A DNA stretch of 15,661 nt from Chlamydiota bacterium (lineage in GTDB: Bacteria > Chlamydiota > Chlamydiia > Chlamydiales > VGMA01). Position numbers and translations under genes: made by a program. Positions 6,215-14,896 of the stretch are shown here, in pieces. The notes beneath the pieces are model-generated. The model was not told the origin of the DNA. It made no database searches and saw only the letters and a program-made list of their open reading frames with translations. The stretch is from positions 1 through 15,661 of the forward strand of contig VGMA01000021.1 in NCBI GenBank assembly GCA_016866575.1. Reading direction: 5' to 3'. Numbering within the stretch: position 1 is the stretch's first letter; each line of letters opens with the position of its first letter.

Positions 6215-7071
6215 AATGTTTTCATATATAGATAGACTATAGGAGTCGTAAATAATAAAGAGTCAAGCGTGTCTAAAACGCCGCCTAGCCCAGCAATTTT
6301 GTTGCTGTCTTTCACATTCGCATCTCTTTTGAGCAAAGACTCAGCAAGATCCCCAAGCTGGCTAAAAACCCCTAGAAGACCACCTAAGCAAATCGACTGA
6401 ATGAAAGACATCTTAAATAAAGTATCAGGCACCATTTTCCCAAATAAATAAAAGATGATGCTAACTATCACTGCCGCGAAAAATCCTGAAACTGAGCCGG
6501 CAATAGTCTTTTTTGGACTCAAATGAGGCGCAAGCTTACTTCTTCCCAAGAGCTTACCACCAAAATAGGCTCCCATATCTGTAATTTTTGTGACTACTAT
6601 CAAATAGGTGAGCCACATACTCCCATCTGTTGTCGATCCCATAGATGGTGTTGGGTACAATATTCTGATCATTAGCCCCAAAGGCACTGCTACATAGCAA
6701 GTACCAAAAAAGCTTGTGGCCAAATTTACAATCGCATTTTCTATTTTGTAAAAGTGGTACAAAAAAAGTGAAAAAAAGAAGGCTACTATCACAAATCCTA
6801 AAACAAGGGACATCCCTATATTTAGTACCGCTAAGTAATTTGCGAACACAAAACAAACCGCAAGCACAGCAAGAAGCCAAAATGGAGCTTCAATTTTTTT
6901 TGAGTGAAGCAGCTGTACATATTCCCAGATTCCAACTACGGCCAATAAGGCTACAATCAAGACAAGAAAAATCTGTAAAATCGGATTTTGCGAAAAGTAA
7001 ATCAAAGCTGCAACAGCTAAAATAGAAAAAGTAGCGCCAGGAAGACGCTTTTTGAGGTCACCCACATCCAT
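6211..7071 (-). CDS. cdsA: Phosphatidate cytidylyltransferase (CDP-diacylglycerol synthase)
   Basis: Integral membrane enzyme that makes CDP-diacylglycerol from phosphatidic acid and CTP, the branch point to phosphatidylethanolamine, phosphatidylglycerol and cardiolipin. It has 286 residues, with many hydrophobic segments (about 12-50, 64-107, 118-138, 152-168, 192-211, 226-240, 271-284). TDMGAYFGGKLLGRSKLAPHLSPKKTIAGSVSG (164-196) is the conserved cytoplasmic region. The CdsA signature is at 245-270: SLLKRDANVKDSNKIAGLGG, then VLDTLD. In the classical signature the end reads HGGxxDRxD; here the His is Leu262 and the Arg is Thr268, while both Asp remain. It starts 6 bases after the uppS stop, with a G-rich ribosome binding site inside the uppS end, and overlaps cmk-plsC by 4 bases. 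The neighbouring PlsC domain supplies its substrate. Confidence 0.95.
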   Translation of the reverse strand: MDVGDLKKRLPGATFSILAVAALIYFSQNPILQIFLVLIVALLAVVGIWEYVQLLHSKKIEAPFWLLAVLAVCFVFANYLAVLNIGMSLVLGFVIVAFFFSLFLYHFYKIENAIVNLATSFFGTCYVAVPLGLMIRILYPTPSMGSTTDGSMWLTYLIVVTKITDMGAYFGGKLLGRSKLAPHLSPKKTIAGSVSGFFAAVIVSIIFYLFGKMVPDTLFKMSFIQSICLGGLLGVFSQLGDLAESLLKRDANVKDSNKIAGLGGVLDTLDSLLFTTPIVYLYMKTL

Positions 7072-7077
7072 GTATCT

Positions 7078-7782
7078 CTATCCCCCACGACGTCTTACCC
7101 GCTTTTGGAACTCCCCTATAGCAAGGGCTAAATCGTCTTCTGTAAAATCAGGCCATAATACATCAGTGATATATACTTCGGAATAAGAAATTTGCCAAAG
7201 TAAAAAATTACTTACCCGAAACTCACCGCTGGTGCGGATTAGCAAATCGGGATCTGGCCACCTTGCTGTATCTAAATACTTGGAAAAAAGATTTTCTGTA
7301 AACCCCTCTCTTGTGATTTTGCCACATTCAAGATCACTTGCAATTTTCAGTGCAGCTCTTCTTAAATCGTCGCGCCCTCCATAATTGAGAGCCAAAATTA
7401 AATCTACTTTTGTCCCATCTTTAGTTTTTTCTTTGGCATTTTGTATGCTCTTTTGGATAGACTCGGGAAAGGCCGTTAGATCCCCTATGGTTTCTAAACG
7501 GACACCTTCTTTAACCATCATTCTTCCCATTTTACGAAGGTAGAGCTCAAAAACTTTTATTACTGAGCCTATTTCCTCTCTGGGTCGATTCCAGTTTTCT
7601 GTAGAAAAAGCATAAGCTGTTACCACCTTGACACCCATTGTTGCCGCTTTGCGAACAATTTTGAGCATCGCTTCTGCACCTTTAATATAACCTACTTCCA
7701 GAGGCTGTCTCTCCCTATTAGCCCAGCGCCTGTTGCCGTCCATTATCAAAGCGATGTGATGGGGAATATTGTCAAAAGTCAT
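7078..7782 (-). CDS. uppS: Undecaprenyl diphosphate synthase (cis-prenyltransferase)
   Basis: Cytoplasmic enzyme that condenses isopentenyl diphosphate units onto farnesyl diphosphate to make undecaprenyl diphosphate, the lipid carrier for cell-wall precursors. It has 234 residues, normal for the family. Visible motifs: HHIALIMDGNRRWA (8-21) with catalytic Asp15, TAYAFSTENWNRP (55-67), LNYGGRDD (132-139), and the substrate-binding DLLIRTSGEFRVSNFLLWQ (179-197), followed by YSEVYITDVLWPDF. First gene of the minus-strand operon with cdsA and cmk-plsC, an arrangement that is common in bacteria for uppS-cdsA. No Shine-Dalgarno sequence is obvious before the ATG at 7782, unusual for the lead gene. 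It is divergent from secDF. Confidence 0.97.
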   Translation of the reverse strand: MTFDNIPHHIALIMDGNRRWANRERQPLEVGYIKGAEAMLKIVRKAATMGVKVVTAYAFSTENWNRPREEIGSVIKVFELYLRKMGRMMVKEGVRLETIGDLTAFPESIQKSIQNAKEKTKDGTKVDLILALNYGGRDDLRRAALKIASDLECGKITREGFTENLFSKYLDTARWPDPDLLIRTSGEFRVSNFLLWQISYSEVYITDVLWPDFTEDDLALAIGEFQKRVRRRGG

Positions 7783-7812
7783 AGAGGATACAGTAGCAGG
7801 AAGCCCAATAAA

Positions 7813-7841
7813 ATTGTAGACAGAATCTTTATTGCTAGATA
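7813..7841. promoter_or_regulatory. Possible overlapping divergent promoters for uppS (-) and secDF (+)
   Basis: On the plus strand, TTGTAG (7814-7819) and TAGATA (7836-7841) are 16 bases apart and could serve secDF. On the minus strand, TACAAT (plus 7813-7818) is a good -10 without a clear -35 and could serve uppS; it overlaps the plus -35. The whole divergent gap is only 85 bases, so both promoters must lie here if the genes are not transcribed from further away. Confidence 0.25.
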
Positions 7842-7867
7842 TTCTTTCTTTGTATCAAAGGAACTCT

Positions 7868-10800
7868 ATGGACAAGCACAGACGTTGGCAAAGCCTACTT
7901 ATTCTTGCTGTCATTGCACTGACAGTATACAACATTTTACCAACCCTTTTCTTCTATACTAAACCTCTAGATAGCCCTATTAATAAGGCTAAAGCAGAAG
8001 AAATCGCATTATCAGCAATCGAAAGAGTGAACAGCTTAGAAGAAGGCTCAAAACAGTGGCTAGCTTCTTACTGCAAGCTTCTGAAAATTAAACCTGCATC
8101 TATTGCTATTAGCGCTGAAAATCCGCAAATTGTTGACATCCAATTCAACAATTCTAGCGACGCAGATAAATTCAAAAAATATCTACCGCGCGCAGGCAAT
8201 TTGATCTCGTTTTATCCAGCAACCCTAGCTCTAGACCCAGAAAATGTACTAGACGATTCAGCTGATGGATCTAAAGTTTCCATTTTGCGAAAAATTCCTG
8301 TCCATTTCGAAAAATCTCAGCTAGACACTCTTTTTACGTTCGGTGAAAAGAAAAATGCAGATGGATCTTTTACTTCTACTTACAAGGAATTGCTGCAAGA
8401 CCGTCTTTCTGAAGTGTGCTACGCCGTAGGCGGGCCATCAGAAAATGCGCAGCTAGTTTCTCTAGCGCTGCAAGCTCAGCAAACCCCAAGAGGCTCAGAG
8501 CTGCTTTTAGTTGTTGCACAAAACATCTACAACTACCAAAAAGCCTTTGGCATCGACAGCCCCATCACAAAAAGATTTTATCGCACTTTCGGCGTTCAAG
8601 GTTCGATCAATGCACTCACAGAAGCGCTAGACAAGCTAAAAGATCGTATACACGGCCAAAAAGTTGCCCTTAAGATCGAAGAAGAAAAAAGACAAAAAGA
8701 GGGAAGCTTTCTTGACTCTGCACAAAAATCTGCTTTAATTGCTTTGCAGACACAAGAAGAGACTCTTTTAGCTGCTACAGCAGCCCTAAAAAACCAAAAG
8801 GCAGCTTTCATCAGCGTCGATCCAGTTTGGTCTAAACAAACGGCCTTAAAAATCGCTGGTGCAAACACTTCAATCGATACAAGAAAACAAAACCCTATTG
8901 TCAAGTCCATCTCTATAGATGAGACAGAGCAAGCTTTTGTGATCGAGCTGCAAGATGATGTAGTCAATCTCAGAAATAGTGGAAGATCGCAAGATCTAGT
9001 CAACCAAATCATCTATGATGAAATTGCTAAAATTTCAAGAATGAGCTCAGAAGAGCTTAAGCCGCATCATACAGGCTACTTGATCCACTTGAGCAATCTA
9101 ACAGATTCTACGACATTTTTACGTTTAGATCTCAGCCAGATTGCTGCTGCACAAATCACACAAATGAAAGGGCTTATCAAAAGCTCTTGGAATCCTGAAG
9201 AAAAGTCTTTGCAAGAAGACGTCTACCCTATTGTTTCTTGGGAAGAGCTACAAGCGCTTCCAAAAAGCCAAAGAAGACTGAGCCTTGTACTATATGCTCC
9301 TAGCATGAGCCAAGGCGAAATACCTGCTGGATTTAAGACAAATTCCTTGTATGTCATTGCAAAAGACATGCTCAAGCTTGCAAATCAGCATCAAAATGCA
9401 CCTCAATCTGATGAAGCAAAGCAGTTCACAAAAGATTTCTTTAAGCTAGACAGAATGCTTAGAGACCATGGATTTGTAAGCTACCCAGGTACTACGTATC
9501 CTCTTTCTTTAGAATATGCAAACGACATCATCTTTGAAGCGCAAGACTTCTATTTACCTGTCTTGCAAGCAACAAGAGAAGATTTTAGCGTACACGGCAC
9601 TAAAAAATTTGCTGTCCTAGAGTTTTCTGATGTGAAGCAAAGAATTTTAACACAAAACAAAATTGATACAGCAATCCATGAAGATTTACTCAAATGGCGT
9701 GATGAATACAACGCTTGCCAAGTAGATATTTCAGGAGCTACCTATTTTGATGTACCAAAACCTACAGCAAATCCGCTAATCAACAATTTAGTGTTGAGCG
9801 CAAAGAAGTATTTCCGCGGAGATGATCGCAAGATCCTTCGCTGGGGACTTGATATGTCTGGCGGCAAAACGGTACAAGTGCAACTTCGCGACATTAGCGG
9901 ACGCGCAGTAACAAATGAAGCAGATATTCGCCAAGGGATCAACGAGCTCTATAACAGAGTGAATAAAATGGGTGTTTCCGAGGTGAGCATTAGACAAGAA
10001 GGAAGCTCTATTACTCTAGACTTCCCGGGCTCTCAAGCTCTATCTGCTAGCGACTTAGTAAAAGCTTCTTCAATGACGTTCCACGTAGTGAATGAAAAAT
10101 TTGCGATTGGATCCTCTCATCCCCTTTCTGAAACTGTAAACCGTTTCCTTCAGGAAGTATGGAATGAAGCTGTAGTAACAAACAAAAAAGATGCAGAAAG
10201 CGTTAACCTGATTGCATGGTCTCACCTTTATGGTGATTCTTTAGACCCAGATGCAGTTATGCCGCGCACTGAAGCTGCTAGAATTCTTTATGAAAATGGC
10301 TTAAAACTTGCCAATCCAAATAACCCTGATATGAATAGCTCTTTCAATGACACTGTCAGCAAAGTAGCTATGTATCAAGGAGAATACTTTACTGATTGGG
10401 GTAACCAAACCCATCCTTTAATGCTAGTTTTCAACAACTACGCTCTTGAAGGATCAAGCCTTGACAATGTTCGCGCTAACTACGATCCAACTAAAGGGAA
10501 CTTCTTGTCCTTCGACATCAAGAACTCTCAGGTTTTATCAAGCGGCGAAAGAATCTACCCTAGAAATGAACTCTTCTCATGGACTTCCGTTTTCTCTAAA
10601 GAGAAAATTGCAGGCACTCCATACGAAGCTTTCTCTAATGGCAAAGGGTGGAGAATGGCTGTTATCCTTAATGGCAAAGTTGTAAGCTCTCCTACGCTTG
10701 ATGGCGCACTTAGAGATAGCGCGATGATTTCTGGGCATTTCACCCAAAGGGAAATCAACCGCTTAGTGGCCGACTTAAAAGCAGGATCTCTTACATTCAC

Positions 10801-12373
10801 TCCGCAGATTCTTTCTGAGAAGAACATCAGTCCAGAACTTGGAATGAAAGAAAGATACCAAGGAATTTTAGCTACAGTAATCGCATTATTAGCTGTCATA
10901 GCAGTAATGGTTTCTTATTACCGCTTTGCAGGGCTTATCGCTTCTATTGCGGTTCTATTTAACTTGCTCATCATCTGGGCAACTCTACAAAACATTGGAG
11001 CTGCTGTAACCTTGGCAAACATTGCTGGTATCATCCTAACTGTCGGTATGGCTGTGGATGCTAATGTTCTTGTTTTTGAAAGAGTAAGAGAAGAATTTGC
11101 TAAAACAGGTAAGATTGCAATATCTGTAGCAGCAGGGTATAAAAAAGCATTCTCAGCGATTTTGGACTCTAACGTTACAACGATCATCGCTGCCCTTGTT
11201 CTCTTGAACTTTGACTCCGGTCCTGTCAGAGGCTTTGCTGTTTCTTTGATCATCGGTATTGTTTCTTCGATGTTCACTGCGCTATTCATGACAAAATACT
11301 TCTTCAGCAGATGGGTGCAAAATCCTGATCACAAATCATTAACCATGATGAATCTGATCAAATCCCACCATTTTGATTTCCTCAAATGGGGACGTTTGAG
11401 CATGACATTCAGCGCCCTGATGGTAGTTGTAGGAGCCTTCTTCTTAACACAAAACTATCAAACTCTTCTTGGCATTGACTTTACCGGAGGTTTGACCACA
11501 AGTATTGAAGTAGAAGCGAAACCTGACACTAACTACAGAAAAGTCGTGGAGTCTGCATTAGTAAGCCATGGGGCATCTATGCAAGACATTCAGGTAAGAG
11601 AGCTTTCTCCTACCAATCAACTCAGAATTTTCTTTGGCACGAGCATGAACTTGCCAGGCAAGCCATTTGATGGAATGCCATCAGAAATTTCTATAGAAGA
11701 TCCACGCTACTCTTACGAGACTAATCCTAGACTTGTCTGGCTTGTAAAAGCGCTAGAAGAAGGTGGATTGACATTAACAGAAAAAAGCAAAAACCAGATC
11801 GACCAAAACTGGCGCAATATCAGTGGGCAAATGTCTGATACAATGCGCAATAACGCAGCTATTGGTCTGTTGATCGCTCTTGCTTGCATATTGGTTTACA
11901 TCACACTCCGTTTTGAATTCTCTTATGCAATCAGCGCAACTATAGGTCTTGCTTTTGATGTGCTCATCACTATTGCGATATTAGCGATTCTTCATGCCTG
12001 CGGTATGCCGATCCAAGTGGATCTCAATACTGTTGCTGCGATTATGACTATTGTAGGATACTCGCTAAACGATACCATTATTGTATTTGACCGCGTTCGC
12101 GAAGATATTGGTGTGATGAAGAGAAGTTCTCTAAAAGCCATCATCAACCACTCTTTGAATGTAACGCTAAGCAGAACAATCATGACGTCATTTACAACAT
12201 TCATTGTTCTATTGGCCCTAGTGCTCTTTGGAGGAAGCTCGATCTTCGGATTCTCCTTCATCATGGCTATTGGTGTTGTTGTAGGAACACTTTCTACATT
12301 CTTCATCGCAGCGCCACTTCTTATAGTCTTTCAAAGAAGTGAAGACACTGAAGAGCCTTTAGTGATCAACTAA
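7868..12373 (+). CDS. secDF: Protein translocase subunit SecDF, fused, with long N-terminal extension
   Basis: RND-type accessory subunit of the Sec translocase that uses the proton gradient to help pull exported proteins across the inner membrane. The ATG at 7868 follows AAAGGA (7857-7862); the TTG at 7832 would add 12 residues without a site. The protein is 1501 residues. Order: first membrane helix at about 9-30; a long periplasmic region with a Lys/Glu/Ala-rich, coiled-coil-like stretch at about 250-315; the SecD signature GLDMSGG at 660-666; SecD membrane bundle from about 997, with VGMAVDANVLVFERVREE from 1059; SecF helix 1 near 1175; the SecF signature GIDFTGG at 1202-1208; and the SecF bundle with VGYSLNDTIIVFDRVRE from 1396. 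The GLDxxGG motif normally lies about 50 residues from the SecD N terminus, so roughly 600 residues are extra. Chlamydial SecDF proteins are likewise fused and long. A strong terminator follows. Confidence 0.96.
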   Translation: MDKHRRWQSLLILAVIALTVYNILPTLFFYTKPLDSPINKAKAEEIALSAIERVNSLEEGSKQWLASYCKLLKIKPASIAISAENPQIVDIQFNNSSDADKFKKYLPRAGNLISFYPATLALDPENVLDDSADGSKVSILRKIPVHFEKSQLDTLFTFGEKKNADGSFTSTYKELLQDRLSEVCYAVGGPSENAQLVSLALQAQQTPRGSELLLVVAQNIYNYQKAFGIDSPITKRFYRTFGVQGSINALTEALDKLKDRIHGQKVALKIEEEKRQKEGSFLDSAQKSALIALQTQEETLLAATAALKNQKAAFISVDPVWSKQTALKIAGANTSIDTRKQNPIVKSISIDETEQAFVIELQDDVVNLRNSGRSQDLVNQIIYDEIAKISRMSSEELKPHHTGYLIHLSNLTDSTTFLRLDLSQIAAAQITQMKGLIKSSWNPEEKSLQEDVYPIVSWEELQALPKSQRRLSLVLYAPSMSQGEIPAGFKTNSLYVIAKDMLKLANQHQNAPQSDEAKQFTKDFFKLDRMLRDHGFVSYPGTTYPLSLEYANDIIFEAQDFYLPVLQATREDFSVHGTKKFAVLEFSDVKQRILTQNKIDTAIHEDLLKWRDEYNACQVDISGATYFDVPKPTANPLINNLVLSAKKYFRGDDRKILRWGLDMSGGKTVQVQLRDISGRAVTNEADIRQGINELYNRVNKMGVSEVSIRQEGSSITLDFPGSQALSASDLVKASSMTFHVVNEKFAIGSSHPLSETVNRFLQEVWNEAVVTNKKDAESVNLIAWSHLYGDSLDPDAVMPRTEAARILYENGLKLANPNNPDMNSSFNDTVSKVAMYQGEYFTDWGNQTHPLMLVFNNYALEGSSLDNVRANYDPTKGNFLSFDIKNSQVLSSGERIYPRNELFSWTSVFSKEKIAGTPYEAFSNGKGWRMAVILNGKVVSSPTLDGALRDSAMISGHFTQREINRLVADLKAGSLTFTPQILSEKNISPELGMKERYQGILATVIALLAVIAVMVSYYRFAGLIASIAVLFNLLIIWATLQNIGAAVTLANIAGIILTVGMAVDANVLVFERVREEFAKTGKIAISVAAGYKKAFSAILDSNVTTIIAALVLLNFDSGPVRGFAVSLIIGIVSSMFTALFMTKYFFSRWVQNPDHKSLTMMNLIKSHHFDFLKWGRLSMTFSALMVVVGAFFLTQNYQTLLGIDFTGGLTTSIEVEAKPDTNYRKVVESALVSHGASMQDIQVRELSPTNQLRIFFGTSMNLPGKPFDGMPSEISIEDPRYSYETNPRLVWLVKALEEGGLTLTEKSKNQIDQNWRNISGQMSDTMRNNAAIGLLIALACILVYITLRFEFSYAISATIGLAFDVLITIAILAILHACGMPIQVDLNTVAAIMTIVGYSLNDTIIVFDRVREDIGVMKRSSLKAIINHSLNVTLSRTIMTSFTTFIVLLALVLFGGSSIFGFSFIMAIGVVVGTLSTFFIAAPLLIVFQRSEDTEEPLVIN

Positions 12374-12409
12374 TCGCACATTTCGATAAGTTGCATGCAA
12401 AGACTGCAC

Positions 12410-12443
12410 AAAATCTCTCGATGAAAATCGGGAGATTTTTTTT
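12410..12443 (+). terminator. Rho-independent terminator after secDF
   Basis: AAAATCTCTCGAT (12410-12422) pairs with ATCGGGAGATTTT (12427-12439), with one T-G wobble, around a GAAA tetraloop. The right arm runs into eight consecutive T (12436-12443). It is a classic intrinsic terminator 37 bases after the secDF stop and separates it from recJ. Confidence 0.9.
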
Positions 12444-12492
12444 ATTTACAGAGCGCAAAGAGCAATGTATATTTTCTAAATTTTCATCTGCC

Positions 12493-12539
12493 GATTTGTA
12501 AATTAAGGATTGAATTTTAACTCTACAAATCCTATCCTT
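12493..12539. promoter_or_regulatory. recJ upstream region: promoter candidate within nested inverted repeats
   Basis: TTGAAT (12510-12515) and TATCCT (12533-12538), 17 bases apart, form a plausible promoter for recJ with a start near 12545. The same stretch holds two inverted repeats: GATTTGTA (12493-12500) with TACAAATC (12524-12531), and AAGGAT (12505-12510) with ATCCTT (12534-12539). They could be a repressor site or chance. The 45-base leader that follows contains the pyrimidine tract CCTCCTCCTCCTT (12558-12570). Confidence 0.35.
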
Positions 12540-12585
12540 TGTGAATTGGGCTTTTGGCCTCCTCCTCCTTACTAATTGGTGATAC

Positions 12586-14412
12586 ATGACTGTTAAAGAA
12601 CTGCGACATGAAGTAAGTCCTGTCTGGATATATCCTAAAGAAGATCAAATCACAAAAGATATGATCGTCAACGAATTCAATATCCATCCCGTGACAGCGC
12701 AAGTTCTCATGTCACGAGGCTTTAACACAAAAGAAGCCATACACAGTTTCTTATACGCTAAGCTTCCAAACCTTTCCCCTCCTCACCTGTTTGCAGGCAT
12801 GGAAAAAGCTACTGAAAGAATCCACTTAGCTCTCTTGAAAGAAGAAAAAATTCTCGTCTACGGCGACAATGATGTCGATGGCATTACAGGAACCACATTG
12901 CTAACTGACTTTCTTCACAGTCTTGGAGGTTTGGTATTTCCCTATGTCCCAAACAGAAACAGCTTAAGAAGCTCTATCATCATCGATGCGATGGAATTTG
13001 CAGCTAAAAGAGGCTGCACTCTTATCATTACTGTAGATTGCGGCATTACTGCTGCAACAGAGATTGAAGAAGTGGCAAAAAGAGAAATCGATGTGATTGT
13101 AACAGATCACCATGAGCCTACTGACAAACTGCCGCACTCTGTAGCAACACTCAACCCTAAATTGCTCAATAGCACCTATCCAAATAGAGACCTTACTGGC
13201 GTGGGAGTTGCTTTTAAGCTCGCACACGCGATGATCAATTACCTGATTGCTAAAGGGGAAATCCAAGCAAACTTTATCGATCTAAAAAGCTATCTTGACC
13301 TTGTTGCTGTAGGGACAATTGCTGATATGGGCGCTTTACACGGCGAAAACAGAATTCTTGTTCGCTATGGGCTTCAGCAACTAAGAAAAACTTCACGCAT
13401 AGGTTTACAAAAACTCATTGAAGTTTGTGATATTCGCCTTTCTGAAATCACCACGACAGATGTTGCTTCAAAAGTGGCTCCCCGCATCAACAGCTTAGGA
13501 AGAATTGATGAGCCGAAAAAAGGGATCGACTTACTTCTCATTAAAGATGAAAAAGAAGGTGCAACTCTTGCACAAGAATTAGATATGATGAATCAAGAGC
13601 GTCAAAAAATTGAGCGCAAAGATTCTGAAGAAATTGAAGAATACCTTTCTCATCATCCAGAAATTTTTAAAGAAAAAGCGATAGTTCTATACTCTCACAC
13701 ATGGCACTCTGGTATTATCGCAATCATTTCCGCTAGAATTGCAAAACAGTACAACAGACCGACAATCATCATTACAATAGAAAACGGCATTGGCAAAGGC
13801 TCTATACGAACAATCCCAGAATTTCCGGTACTAAGCACCCTCAAAGAGCAATCTCATCTCTTACTCAATTACGGGGGCCATGATTATGCTGCAGGATTGA
13901 CCATCAAAGAAGAAAATATCGAAGAATTCAAAAAGGCGTTTATAGAAACTGCAAACACTCGCCTTGGAGAACAAGACATCACACCAAAACTCTATCTTGA
14001 TTCATTTGTCAGCTTTAAAGATCTCACATTCGAATTTTTAGAGTCCTTAAACCTTCTAGAGCCCTATGGAAGTGACAACCCTCAAGCAATTTTATATTGC
14101 CAGGCAAAGCAGGTTCTAGCTCCTCGCATAGTAGGTAAAAGGCATCTAAAATTCTACCTTGAAGAATCCGATCGATTCCTCGAAGGGATAGGCTTCAATA
14201 TGGCACATAGAAAAGCCGATATAACGAAAAAAAATCTCAAGCTGCAAATCGCATTCACCCCTCAAGTAAACCTTTACTTGAATAAATCAAGTATACAACT
14301 ACAAGTGCGCGATTTTCAGATTGTGAACACACCTTCTTATATTGAAGAACCGTTCAGCAATGTTCATGTTAGCAAGAAGCGCCACAGTTTGAAAACAGAC
14401 CTTGCAATTTAA
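12586..14412 (+). CDS. recJ: Single-stranded-DNA-specific 5'-3' exonuclease RecJ
   Basis: DHH-family, metal-dependent exonuclease that degrades single-stranded DNA 5' to 3' in recombination and mismatch/base-excision repair. It has 608 residues against about 580 usual. Motif I is VYGDNDVDGITGTTLL (from 91; Asp94, Asp96, Asp98), with Asn where Tyr is common (DYDVDG). Motif II is TVDCGIT at about 149-155. Motif III is DHHEP (174-178). Motif IV includes TIAD at 244-247. The DHHA1 domain carries GGHDYAAG (430-437). A C-terminal OB fold follows (about 475-590). The ATG at 12586 begins VKELRHEVSPVWIYP, a reasonable N terminus; the site before it (GGTGA) is weak. The C-terminal 20 residues are basic and unrelated to the core. 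Its position between secDF and euo is the chlamydial order. Confidence 0.96.
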   Translation: MTVKELRHEVSPVWIYPKEDQITKDMIVNEFNIHPVTAQVLMSRGFNTKEAIHSFLYAKLPNLSPPHLFAGMEKATERIHLALLKEEKILVYGDNDVDGITGTTLLTDFLHSLGGLVFPYVPNRNSLRSSIIIDAMEFAAKRGCTLIITVDCGITAATEIEEVAKREIDVIVTDHHEPTDKLPHSVATLNPKLLNSTYPNRDLTGVGVAFKLAHAMINYLIAKGEIQANFIDLKSYLDLVAVGTIADMGALHGENRILVRYGLQQLRKTSRIGLQKLIEVCDIRLSEITTTDVASKVAPRINSLGRIDEPKKGIDLLLIKDEKEGATLAQELDMMNQERQKIERKDSEEIEEYLSHHPEIFKEKAIVLYSHTWHSGIIAIISARIAKQYNRPTIIITIENGIGKGSIRTIPEFPVLSTLKEQSHLLLNYGGHDYAAGLTIKEENIEEFKKAFIETANTRLGEQDITPKLYLDSFVSFKDLTFEFLESLNLLEPYGSDNPQAILYCQAKQVLAPRIVGKRHLKFYLEESDRFLEGIGFNMAHRKADITKKNLKLQIAFTPQVNLYLNKSSIQLQVRDFQIVNTPSYIEEPFSNVHVSKKRHSLKTDLAI

Positions 14413-14430
14413 TATTTAATTTAATAGAAT
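14403..14430 (+). promoter_or_regulatory. Putative promoter for the 140-residue orphan gene
   Basis: TTGCAA (14403-14408) and TAGAAT (14425-14430) are 16 bases apart, with a very AT-rich spacer. The predicted start is near 14437, about 29 bases ahead of the ATG. The -35 element lies within the last codons of recJ. Confidence 0.45.
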
Positions 14431-14465
14431 TCCCCCGCTTTTTAATAAAAAAAAGGAGAAAATCT

Positions 14466-14888
14466 ATGTCTATTAAAAACATTTTCGGTCCAAGATTTCA
14501 AAAACCTGAAGTTATTCATCACCAAACTGTACAAAATCGCTACAGCCACCAAAAAAATTTCTCTCTTCTTTCACACGCAGATAGAAAAGCTCGCGAATTC
14601 CAAGAAAGACAGCTTGGCATGTTTCACCAAAAAACAACTGTGCGTTTGACTGCTAACCAGCTAAATTTACTACGTGAAATAGCTCGCGAAGAAACTCTAC
14701 CAGAATTAATCCCTGTACAAAATGAGCCGCAAGCTGAAGTGATCGAAAGAGCGCCGTCACAAGAAGGATCAGTAGAGACTAGTTCAGTAGTTAGCGAAGA
14801 TGCAGCTAAAGTTGATGCAATAAGTCAAGAAACAATCACAGCGATTCAAACATACCCCACTCCGGTATTCAATTGCACTATTTCCTAA
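14466..14888 (+). CDS. Hypothetical protein, 140 residues, basic N-terminal half and acidic C-terminal half
   Basis: I do not recognise this protein. It is supported as a real gene by a strong ribosome binding site (AGGAG at 14454-14458, 7 bases before the ATG), a plausible promoter and an open frame filling the recJ-euo gap. No signal peptide, membrane helix or enzyme motif is visible. Residues 1-75 are basic and rich in His, Gln, Arg and Lys (HHQTVQNRYSHQKN, HADRKAREFQERQL), and 60-75 could form an amphipathic helix (TANQLNLLREIAREE). Residues 76-125 are acidic and rich in Glu, Ser and Val, probably disordered. It ends VFNCTIS. Such a charge split could suit a nucleic-acid-binding, regulatory or secreted protein, but none of these is shown. 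In Chlamydia, as I recall, recJ and euo are direct neighbours, so this would be an addition. Confidence 0.7.
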   Translation: MSIKNIFGPRFQKPEVIHHQTVQNRYSHQKNFSLLSHADRKAREFQERQLGMFHQKTTVRLTANQLNLLREIAREETLPELIPVQNEPQAEVIERAPSQEGSVETSSVVSEDAAKVDAISQETITAIQTYPTPVFNCTIS

Positions 14889-14896
14889 ATTAGGAT

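Noticed and set aside
7756..7962. Plus-strand 68-residue ORF across the uppS-secDF gap, considered as a possible small gene between them
   Set aside because: It overlaps the start of uppS and the start of secDF in another frame and lacks a ribosome binding site.
10918..11289. Long minus-strand ORFs inside secDF (also 8596-9012, 10555-10899 and 11992-12306)
   Set aside because: They are antisense shadows of the strongly conserved SecDF frame, with no ribosome binding sites or recognisable domains.
12366..12587. Minus-strand 73-residue ORF with a purine-rich AAGGAGGAGGAGG stretch resembling a ribosome binding site
   Set aside because: No start codon lies at the right distance after the purine run. 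The ORF spans the secDF terminator and the recJ promoter region, and its product resembles nothing.
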